A stretch of 64,000 bases of DNA, taken from contig JAYGXS010000010.1 in assembly GCA_036362985.1 (NCBI GenBank), forward strand, positions 6,138,722 to 6,202,721, read 5' to 3'. Below the pieces are notes generated by a model. It saw only the letters and a program-made list of their open reading frames with translations. It was not told where the DNA came from and made no database searches. A program made the position numbers and the translations under genes. Positions 55,420 through 64,000 of the stretch are shown in pieces; within the stretch, counting starts at the first letter, position 1; the number at the start of each line of letters is the position of its first letter. Source of the DNA: Ligula intestinalis (lineage: Eukaryota > Platyhelminthes > Cestoda > Diphyllobothriidea > Diphyllobothriidae).

Positions 55420-56180
55420 GAATGCCTGCGAACGCAAGTAATCGTAACAGCATAATACCCTCGTGTTTGACCAACAGCTTAGGAGAATTACGTGCTGCGA
55501 CAATTATTTTACCACTCTGGCCGCGAGGATGCAGCTAGATCGGCTGACGAGGATCTGAAGTTGATGGCAGGCAGCGAAGATGGTTGTATGGAACGGTTTG
55601 TGACAATAGACCGTGTTAACTATAAGCAAATTCACCGACAATGACATCAGCCGAAAGTAATCGTAACTCGGGGACGCCTTAACCGCGGCCAACCGGTTGT
55701 GGTAAACTGAGGCATGTCCTGGGACGCTAAACACAACTGTTCGGAAGCAGCGGTATGGAGCTAACCCGAAGGATAGCATTGTGAAACGCACCCTAGTAAG
55801 CTGCGGACGTAGAAGCTGACCATGACGGTAGGGACCAATCGGTGACAGTGAACACGGTACGGGTTGGGTCACCTGGCCGGTTCATCATTGATTAAATTAA
55901 GGAGAAACGATGGTAAGTATACGGAATCGTATACGGGGAACTCCTTAAGTTTGCACAATGGCCTTAGATAGCTCATCGGCTGTGCTCAGTCGCTATGAAA
56001 TGTTACGTGAAACTGAGTATGTATGATGTTAACTTATCCACTACAGTTACCTGAAAGCATGCTACCCGAGCAAGCTTATGCTGCCGGAACCCGTGACCCG
56101 ACGCGTATATATTCATAGTCTGGATGCGGGTGGTGTGGCCGGTAAGGTAAGTGACAGCATGAAGTCTTTTGCAGGGGACG
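55420..56180. repeat. Duplicated block, copy 1
   Basis: It matches 58965-59995 piecewise: TGTTTGACCAAC(A/T)GCTT, GACGAGG(A/C)T(C/T)TGAAG, CGGCCAACCGG, CGTCCTGGGA(A/C)GCTAAAC-type sequence, GGAATCGTA, and TGACCCG(A/G)CG. The spacing differs by indels, including about 220 bp more in copy 2 near 59040-59255. With the zinc-finger exon that follows each block, this defines a duplicated unit. No coding sense recognised. Confidence 0.75.
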
Positions 56181-57054
56181 CACGTGATGAAAGGGGGACG
56201 ACGGTTCAGAATACCTGAACGCGGGCTCTCTTAATACAGTCAGCAGAAACGATAATGAATCATTATGGTCGCATTTGATTAAATCCTTTGGCCTGCAGCA
56301 GTCACAGATGACTTGTTCTGAAATGGCCGTAAGGTTCTTCATGCCAGCACGATTAAGTGACTGAGATAAAAACATCTCAGATTACGCAGCGGGCAAAGAA
56401 ACTTGTACGGGAAAGTCAGCAGACGCGCAGAAAGGTGGTCCACGGCGCGTCTGTAGGGACAGGGCAGAGCAGATGAGGCAAGCTCCAAATTCCATTAGTA
56501 AGAAGAGGACACAGTAAACCGCGGAATGCGAGGTTAGTGGTGTCTGGATGCTGGGATACATTTTAATGGCAAACGGAGGAGAAAGAATGATGTACATTCT
56601 ATTTAATATTTATCGCCCTCATACATCCGCCCGGGAGCACGATGTTGGCCGAGCATATGCAAGTAGGTGTTACATATGCGATCCCAGAAGGAAACCAACT
56701 CTCCCCACATAATAGGTGCGAAGGTCACTATAGCACACCTGACTCAAGCGTCAATCCGCTGTAAAAATATGTGAGCCACTATCAGTTCCACTAAAAAACA
56801 AATCTGCAAAGAAACGAATGCGCAATGCATCCTCACCACAAGCCCTCATATTCAGCAGTAAACTTATTTCTTACAAACTCGGGTACACACGTACGCCCAG
56901 GACGTCCGTCTCTAGGCTTCGGATTGTTATAAAAAAAACTTTACGGAAAACTATCATTTTTCAATTAATTCGCTGCTTGCGAAAAAAACAATCAAAATAC
57001 TGAGAACGACAATCTAACATTGAAGGTAAAAATGTTCCACCGAGAAAATGTAAA
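56181..57054. other. Between duplicated block 1 and zinc-finger copy 2
   Basis: Open frames of 60-99 codons on both strands have no motif. The region near 57000-57054 is the 3' flank of the zinc-finger exon. Confidence 0.4.
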
Positions 57055-57164
57055 TTAGTCAAAGGAGAAAAGCATACTCTCGTGAACACGTTGGATGTGT
57101 GCCTTCAGATCGGGCTTCCGGCCAAAGTCTTTTCCGCAAAACTGACACGTAAACTTCCACAGCC
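57055..57164 (-). CDS. C2H2 zinc-finger last exon, copy 2
   Basis: The minus strand reads LWKFTCQFCGKDFG, RKPDLKAHIQRVHE, SMLFSFD, stop. This is a canonical C2H2 finger (C-x2-C-x12-H-x4-H) with the conserved F and L. The acceptor is textbook: a run of 13 Ts, ATTTCAG, then GG. The finger sits 7 residues from the C terminus. It is the second of three related terminal exons on the same strand, so the region probably holds tandem zinc-finger genes or alternative last exons of one gene. Confidence 0.8.
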
Positions 57165-57275
57165 CTGAAATAAAAAAAAAAACATTATCGTCTGTCAGAG
57201 ACTGACTTATGCAACTACCAATTCACTTAACACCGTGTGAAATGAAATGTGCGCCTATCGAGATGTGATGAAAAG
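57165..57275 (-). other. Intron sequence upstream of zinc-finger copy 2
   Basis: Similar to the introns of copies 1 and 3 up to about 57275, where a LINE fragment begins. The intron similarity resumes at about 57665 (GATAGCTGACA, TTTACCCTCAACTTAG). Confidence 0.6.
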
Positions 57276-57660
57276 TCCACTGAAGGATTGCCTAGACCAT
57301 TTCTCAACATGGCTGTCAGCAAATGGCCTTCTAATTAACGAGTGAAAATCAGTCTAGTGTATTTTTTTGACTGCGATCCTCTCCCAGTCCCGAAATTATC
57401 GACATTCTGCCCACCAAAGTATCCTCTTTCCGATACCTTGGTGTTACACTAGCATCCAACGTTGCATTTTCTCTTCATATAGAAACCTTTTTATAAAATT
57501 CGTAAACTTTGATATTATATCCGCCACTTACGTTCAGATCACACACCACAAGCCCTAATCTGGCGTTTTGTAGAAACCCGTATTCTCCCCCTTATTCTTT
57601 ACTGCTCTTCGGTTATTTTTCAGCCTTACTTAAAAAAGACCTAGTTGTTTCAATTGGAAC
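57276..57660 (+). pseudogene. Non-LTR retrotransposon RT fragment
   Basis: The plus strand reads LKDCLDHFSTWLSANGLLIN, E, stop, KSV, then in another frame EIIDILPTKVSSFRYLGVTL and ASNVAFSLHIET, stop. This is the region after the catalytic core of many non-LTR RTs (WLSxNGLxLNxxKS ... SFRYLGVxLxxxLxxxxHI). Two frameshifts and several stops show it is dead. The fragment is absent from the other two zinc-finger introns, so it inserted after the duplication or was lost from both. Confidence 0.8.
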
Positions 57661-58964
57661 AGTGAAACTAGCAACATACAGATAGCTGACATTGGCGTAG
57701 AAAGTCAGCTGACTGTTTACCCTCAACTTAGTTGAAATGCTCCTGTTGGGTCGACGTTGCAGAGTATCTCGTATACACTGCGTAACATCGAATGCCGGTG
57801 GTAAGTACGGTCTAAGGCAGGTCTGAACGTAACTGTCAAAGTCGTCACAACGCATACATACGATAGAAGACGGTAAGATGGATGATACGGTTAGACATGT
57901 ACTAGGAACAATATGGGGAGAATATCTATGGGGAAAGGGGTGTGCAAGAGAACAAGTAACGGCGTCTAGAAGGAAGGTGATACTGTCCAACAAGCTATAT
58001 AACCGGTGGGGAACACAGAGCACGTTGGAACTGCAGGTAGAGGATTAGAAGCCTGAGGCGTTGGATGGGCATAGTTTTAGCTAGTTGTGAGGAGGCACGA
58101 TGAGAGCCAGTTGGAACAGGAGAGCCCGTATAGAACGCCTTATAGAGCTAATTCTGGGACTGTGGGAAGGGTCGGCAGTTGAAAGGAAGGGGCACCGGTC
58201 ATTTTCACGCACTCACGAGCTTCATATCTTCATCCCAGGTTCACGCGTAAACAAGTCCCACCTCAGTGGAACAAATCCATTCAGTTTTCTGGGATCGGTA
58301 CATAGCACTCATTCATAACAGCTGCCTTTAGTGTACCTTAAATAAAGCTGCCCTCTGAAGCTTTCCTACAAGCCAGAATAATTTACTCTAGTAGCTTCTC
58401 AAAACTAGGGCCTTCAAAATCTTTTGCATTATCATCACACTCCGCTGCAGGGATTCTTGGTGAGGCCACCCAAGCAAGCACACGATAACTGCACAAGGAG
58501 AACTTAGGTTAAGTTGCCAAGAAGACTTTTTCTAATGAGCTGTAGGTGTTGTTTTGAAGGTCGCAAAAAGCCACACAAGCACGCAAAAAACCGCCGGCCC
58601 AATCGAAAGAAACAAAAACAGTCGGAAAACTGAGTAGTCAACAATGTTGACGATAGAAACTCTAACAAATGCAAAACCAACCGATCAGGCGGCCATAGCA
58701 AATTTTTCGTTATGCACATCGTGAAAACTAAAACGAAAACCCCAAATTGGGAAAGTTAGGGGCCATTTGCTGCTTAGTTTGTTTCTGTTGCACTAAAGGT
58801 GACACTGCCATAAAAGTGACTAAGGGTATTAGTAGAATCAAGAAACATAGGTATGCCGGCAAATCCTTGGCGTTCGTGTTCTCTCCATCTATTTTCCTTT
58901 ACTCTGTGTTCACAATATAATCTTTCAGCACATGCTGGTGTTTATCATAAATATATGGACAGGG
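57661..58964. other. No recognised gene; 136-codon open frame
   Basis: A minus-strand frame of 136 codons (57613-58023) starts MLCVPHRLYSLLDSITFLLD. It overlaps the intron similarity and the LINE border and has no motif, so I do not call it a gene. Nothing else recognised. Confidence 0.4.
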
Positions 58965-59995
58965 AATTACGACGATTACATATAGCCGTAACAGATTAAT
59001 CCCCTCATGTTTGACCAACTGCTTGAGAGAACTTACAGACTGCAGTTAGACATGGACGGCCCCAGAGTGCTAACTCATGTGGCGGTTAGTAGGTATTATG
59101 CAGACAGCCGAAAAGAAAACATTGAGTAATTATCTCAAGCAAGCTGCGATTGTCGTAGCCGGCCGTACGTACGCTTCCTAGACTCATGGATAGATGGATA
59201 TTGTTGTGGTTCAGTCAATGCAACTTACGTGGAGAAAGCCGTCTAGGTAGATGCTTTGCGAAGATTGTTTGACAGCAGACACCCTTGACCGGGAAGGCGC
59301 ATCTCGGTACGATGACGAGGCTTTGAAGCCGATGACAGCCAACAAATACAGTTAAAGGGAATGGCTTGGGATAACTGACCGAGTATGTCATAAGAAAATT
59401 CACACGAATGTAAGCGTGAGTCGACCACCCCTCAGTTTCGGCCAACCGGCTGCTAGAAATCACCGGCTATGGTAAAATGCGGGGCGTCCTGGGAAGCTAA
59501 ACATATATGTGAGAGTGCGGTGGTATGTAAGCAGCCAGAAGTATAACGTTATAAAACCCACCCCAATAACCTATGGATATGGAGGCCGAGGCTGATGGTA
59601 ATGTGAGCAAAATTGTCGATTGCAAACACGGTGAAAGGGAACAACTTGGCTCATCAGACCGGTTTACCCACACTTAAATCTAAGGGGAACGATGGTATGC
59701 ATAAGGAATCGTAGCATGGGAACCGCTGGAGTTTGGACGAATGCTTTAGATAACTCACTGGCCGTGCTCAGTTGTGGCTACTCCTGAGACGCTAGAGAAT
59801 GGTATGTGGAACTCAGTATTTGCAACTATCCGTGAAGAGGAACGTTATTTTACCCACCGGTTACTTTGAAGCATGCTAGCCGAGTAAAGGTAGGCCACCG
59901 CAATCCGTGACCCGGCGTTTGAAGACTATTAGGCGTGATGTGGGTGGCGTGGCAGGTAAGGTAAGGTAAGCTTCAATGTAAATCTTATTGCAGGT
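58965..59995. repeat. Duplicated block, copy 2
   Basis: Counterpart of 55420-56180, in the same orientation, about 3.5-3.8 kb away. Like copy 1 it is followed by a zinc-finger exon on the minus strand, at 60569-60678. A GGTAAGGTAAGGTAAGC run at its end corresponds to GGTAAGGTAAGTG in copy 1. Confidence 0.75.
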
Positions 59996-60568
59996 GCCAT
60001 GGGAACTAGACCGTACGTAGCCAGCCAGAACGACAGCGTTATAAAAACCCATGCTGGTCTTCCTGACATCCAGTTCCCGATGCAGGAAGAAAAGACTGCC
60101 CATTGCCATTCACCGACGTATTCTCTCGCTCGTATTCTGAGTTACATCAGCAACCATCAGGTCTCACACGAACACACTTGTCCGCGAACACTATTTGGCC
60201 GAGTATAAACCTACTGCAGTCAACCAGCCGACAAGGAGGCCCGGGTCCAGTTTCCGCGGAAAATGTTCATCTTGAATGGATATCCTGCCGCATTTTTCGA
60301 AAATTACAGGCGAGCAGCAAAACGAAAAAAAATAACGGACAGTCAGAAACAACAAGCTGTTGAGCAATATCATATTTATACACTAAATAAGGGACCATAA
60401 GAACGCTCATCATATCTGTCCCTAGGTTTCACGTGACCAAACAGTAAAGCATTCAGACAAATTTCATGATAAAAAATAAATTCGGTGCTGCCGAAAAAGT
60501 AGTAAACATATGAGGGAGAAAGACATTATGAAGCCAAAAGTAAAATGCCGCCATAGCAAAAATGCAAA

Positions 60569-60678
60569 TTAGTCAGAGGAGAAAACTATACTTTCGTGGA
60601 CACATTCAATATGTGCCTTCGGGTTATGATTTAGACCAAAGCCTTTGCCACAAAACGCGCAAGTATACTTCCGCTGAC
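60569..60678 (-). CDS. C2H2 zinc-finger last exon, copy 3
   Basis: The minus strand reads QRKYTCAFCGKGFG, LNHNPKAHIECVHE, SIVFSSD, stop. The finger is canonical in spacing (C-x2-C-x12-H-x4-H), but the usual Leu before the first His region is Pro (NPKAH). The acceptor is TTTGTTATTTAG. It is most similar to copy 2 in length and C terminus. Upstream exons would lie at higher coordinates and were not found. Confidence 0.78.
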
Positions 60679-61229
60679 CTAAATAACAAACATTCGTCCA
60701 TCAGAGGTTGCATAATACAATTTTCCACTCACTTTACACAGTCAATAGCGAAATGTGCACCTCACTAGATGTGGTAGAAATGTCAACTAGTAAGCCATTT
60801 CGGTTAAGACAGTGGAAATTGCAGCAGACAGGTATCTGACATCTCCAAAGCATATAGTGCGCGTATCAAGTCTATTGCCTTCTTATCCTCAACTTTACGC
60901 TCACTCACCCATTCGCCTCTAGTGTCTGACGTCATCTCAAACAAATGCTTATGTAGGTTAGTAAGTTATTCCTTTCCCTTGGCAACCCGTAATTTAATGA
61001 ACAGCATACTTGGTTAAGTCTGTCACTTCTCTATTTCGATTAATTTTGATATAGTATCATGGAGCTTACGTAGATACCTAGCAAAAAAGCATTCGCACCA
61101 TCCCTTCCATCACCACAAGGTATATCCAGAAACGAGGACAAGGACCACGGGACGACCTTAACTAATTTTCGGACTCCTTCTCCTTCCCCACCTCCATTGC
61201 TCTGATCCCCAATTACGGCTAGAATTTGA
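60679..61229. other. Intron-like sequence upstream of zinc-finger copy 3
   Basis: The first 230 bases resemble the introns of copies 1 and 2. I recognise nothing beyond. Confidence 0.5.
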
Positions 61230-61395
61230 TCCCTTAGATCCCTTTACACCTCTCTCCCCTCTTTCCACTTGTTACTACTGATTGGTTTGCCTAAAACTTT
61301 CTTCAACTCTACTCTTCCTTATATAACTGTATTGCCTGATGATGAAGTAATCGAAAAGGTTCGTTCGCCTTACTTGACTTCCTGAATGCCTACAC
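61230..61395 (+). repeat. Interspersed repeat G, copy 3 (best preserved)
   Basis: It contains TTGTTACTACTGATTGG, CTTATATAACTGTATTGCC and TGATGATGAAGTAATCGAAA. The match to copies at 3860 and 40105 covers the last 100-150 bases. See copy 1 for its weak hammerhead resemblance. Confidence 0.65.
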
Positions 61396-61856
61396 GGGTA
61401 TCATCGCTGAACTTAAGCAATCTAAGTGACGTTTCTTTCAAATCTGCTGCGTTGTCAACCAGAGATGAAGTCAACTCTTTGTTTTAGCAAACAGAATACC
61501 CATGAAACTGTAAATATCCTGATAAATTTAGGAAACACTCTTTCAAACAATGAATCGCTTGTTAAACTAAGTATGATCGAATCAGCGATTAAGCTTACTG
61601 TAAAACGGTAGTTTTCAAACATTGTAATACATACGCAGTAAAGGGGACGCATTACTTCCAGAGTATGGCGCCGAAAAACCGCAGTTTTATCTGCGTGAGC
61701 TTTGGATATAGATCACTGGACGCGCAGTCATTTTAGCCGTCAAAAGTTTATTCTACAGTTTGTATTAGACTGCCCATTGAAGGCGTTGTGTGTTTTTTTT
61801 CAGAAATCAACAGGTTTGAACCCTTTGAATGAGAGCAGCAAAATCTGAATAAAACA

Positions 61857-61901
61857 CGGAAATTAAATTCTCCTATTCTTAGACTGAGAATTTAATTTCC
61901 G
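61857..61901. repeat. Perfect 16-bp hairpin
   Basis: CGGAAATTAAATTCTC at 61857-61872 and GAGAATTTAATTTCCG at 61886-61901 are exact reverse complements with a 13-base loop. Confidence 0.9.
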
Positions 61902-61912
61902 CCATTTAAGTT

Positions 61913-62087
61913 GGCCGTTTTTCTGTGACACTGAAACTTCTAAAGCCTTTTTTATCGTTTTTATGGAGTGTAACTGCGCATGCACTTACATGCACCAAAC
62001 GTGGACGTTAAGGGGGCATGAGCAATTACATTCTATAAAAGCGATAAAAAAAGGCTTGAGTAGTTTCAATTTCACAGAAAAACGGCC
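61913..62087. repeat. Inverted repeat with ~66-bp arms
   Basis: GGCCGTTTTTCTGTGA at the left and TCACAGAAAAACGGCC at the right are exact reverse complements. Pairing continues inward with AAGCCTTTTTTATCG and CGATAAAAAAAGGCTT. The loop is about 42 bp. This is probably a small MITE or fold-back element. Confidence 0.85.
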
Positions 62088-62285
62088 ATTATATGGTGCA
62101 AACAGTCAAACACTTCGAAATGTAACAATATTGCAACATTAAACTGTCAATATCCTCAGAGCTGATGGTAAATCCCAAAACACAAAAACAAGTGTAAAAC
62201 TTGCAGGACTATTCAAAAAGCAGTAAATTATGCAAAACTTTTCAATAATACCCTTGTAGAAGTCTACGTCTATGGAGAGTCTAAG

Positions 62286-62307
62286 GAATCTCTATGCATA
62301 GAGATTC
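62286..62307. repeat. Perfect 22-bp palindrome
   Basis: The half-site GAATCTCTATG is followed immediately by its exact reverse complement. AGATATCTATCTAATATCTA-type repetition lies just downstream (62344-62370). Confidence 0.9.
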
Positions 62308-62370
62308 TCATATCAAGTTGATATCTATTTTGAACTCCTTTGTAGATATCTATCTAATATCTATTTATAG

Positions 62371-64000
62371 AGATACATAGCGATCGGCCATAAAGGCGGC
62401 TTTCGCCTTGCAGTGGAACCCCTTTCGTGGCAGAACGACCCATTTTTTACGTTTATACCCCCTTTATTTGTAATAATCATAAGTCGGAAGACGTTTAGTA
62501 ATATAATTAGAAAAGTTTATTCAAATATTATAAAAATAAAAATGTACATGGACTCTTGGCCTCAGTTTTGACGTCTTGATATTATTGTCCTGGTTGGTCT
62601 TCGACTTCCCCCAAAGAGCAAGCCGTTATTTTTAGAAGTTATGAGAACGTTAAGTATGCATACGTAGACTTACCATTTGGTGCAGAGCGCTTTTTAAGGC
62701 GTGCCTGGCGCTGATTTTTGGTGTCGAACATCACTTTCATACGCAGTAATTATAATTACTGCCCGACTCAAAATTAGCAATTTTTCATGTATATATAGAG
62801 ATATAGATATATATAACACGTATCATACGTGACAAAACGTACGAATGAATAGTTAGATGCGACGGTGTTGTCATTAACTTACCGTAGTTTCAGCAACATT
62901 CGACGTTGACGGACGCGTTGTAACTTCATCCCGAAAAGCCTCAATATAAACCGGCTTTCTGTGCTGAATATCCTTATATATAGTGCTCCGGTTGAATCCC
63001 TAGTATGATGGCTGCATATTTACTTTTAATCGATGCTGAACAACAAAATTATTCAGATATTTCTGCATATTTGATAAACAGACTGCTTCAGTAATCTTGG
63101 CAGCAAGTTACAATAGGGCGGCACTTATTTTCAATAATTTAACAATAATATTATTAGAAACGTTAAGAAATTACAAAAAACATGCGTATCCGATCAATAA
63201 AGGTAGATATGACGTCAAAATCAAATCAGTGGTAATCACGCGACGAAAGGCCTTCTCGGGAAGTTAAAACAAAACCCTTGGTTTATTCAACGATGCCTAC
63301 TATCCAATTTTACTTTACAAACCTACTGATTTTTAATTTTTACATCTTCTCTGCGTAAAATAATACTTATAAATTACCTCAATTGCGTTTCTACCCCGAC
63401 GAATGTAAAGACACGTCAACGAAAAAAGCTAAGGTTCCTGACTAATTTATATGCCTTAACCTTCACCCCCGGATATCCCCATATGTCCCCGTCGCCAACG
63501 CCGTCCAATCCGGGGATTGTGCTAGCAGGGTAATGTTGCATATCTTCAGTGCTATACGCTCTTCCTTCTCAGAATGTTCTGAAGATTGCGATTTCAGTTA
63601 TTTTTGATTCAAACCTTCAAGATCTACAGATTTCTCATACCACTCGCTCTACAATTTTCCACCAAAGACATTTCGCAGAAATGGCGTGCGTTCGACAAAT
63701 TGCGTGGCCAATTTTCAAAAAAACTGATCAATTGGTTGATTCTGCCATAGCACTTGAATTTATAGAACACTCGAATACATTTATCCAAAGATATCCGCTA
63801 ATATCTGAAAATGTTGTGCGTGGTTCATTTGCACTCAGTGCATAAAGGTTTCTAGGATCAAGCCAGTGAGTTAGTGGGCGTGAGTTTTATTTTGAACCTT
63901 TCTGTTCCCCAAGCTCCCCCAAAAGGGTTATTTATTCATCACGACCGCGACAATTATACAAAATTTCGAGAGAATGAATGAGCATGTTCGAAAGTTTACC
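62371..64000. other. AT-rich end of window, no recognised gene
   Basis: A 98-codon plus-strand frame (63549-63845) starting MLYALPSQNVLKIAISVIFD has no motif I recognise. An ATATAGAGATATAGATATATAT run lies near 62791-62813. Nothing else is recognised. Confidence 0.4.

Noticed and set aside
57613..58023. 136-codon minus-strand frame as a gene
   Set aside because: It overlaps duplicated intron sequence and the edge of a LINE fragment, with no motif and no counterpart frame in the other copies.

Overview
This window looks like intergenic and intronic DNA from an AT-rich animal genome, most probably a flatworm and perhaps a pseudophyllidean tapeworm. The evidence is indirect: introns with GT/AG borders, an N-filled scaffold gap, one exon of an HCN-type ion channel, three last exons of C2H2 zinc-finger genes, and many dead Penelope-like retroelements (PLEs) of the GIY-YIG class. 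The flatworm assignment rests on how these PLE proteins resemble tapeworm and schistosome elements as I remember them, not on a search.

Host genes are few. A 5' coding exon of an HCN (Ih) channel lies on the minus strand at 5518-5998. Three related last exons, each with a single C2H2 zinc finger, lie on the minus strand at 54706-54804, 57055-57164 and 60569-60678, inside a locally duplicated region of about 6 kb. I see no complete host gene and no ordinary tRNA or rRNA gene.

From 1 to 20 kb the main structure is a 1.84-kb inverted duplication (5-2250 and 18059-19895). Both arms carry the same internally inverted PLE endonuclease, and the comparison shows that the 400-N gap at 127-526 is probably not missing sequence. 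The same part holds a TA-flanked element with long terminal inverted repeats (second copy at 22.4 kb), a fold-back element at 9.0-9.8 kb, Tc1-like transposase remnants, a TA-flanked palindromic MITE at 14.2 kb, and a cluster of PLE pieces at 14.8-17.0 kb.

From 24 to 44 kb lies a graveyard of PLE copies from several subfamilies, mostly on the minus strand. The copy at 31.1-33.9 kb still shows its layout: N-terminal domain, RT catalytic core, linker, GIY-YIG endonuclease, and inverted terminal sequences. Many of the PLE ends carry a hammerhead-ribozyme-like motif (CTGANGA, hairpin, GAAA, self-complementary ACGT or AGCT). Paired changes between copies in stems I, II and III support a folded, possibly dimeric, RNA. 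Hammerheads in PLEs are known; the inverted arrangement and the extra U next to stem II are the points worth testing here. tRNA-like SINE units occur at 24.8-25.3 and 44.3-44.7 kb.

From 44 to 64 kb there are fewer recognisable elements: a 0.48-kb tandem duplication, a hammerhead-bearing PLE end at 48.4 kb, a Ty3/gypsy integrase remnant at 52.75-53.1 kb, a 247-bp GTA/GCA microsatellite, the zinc-finger duplication with a LINE fragment inserted in one copy, and a cluster of palindromes at 61.8-62.3 kb.
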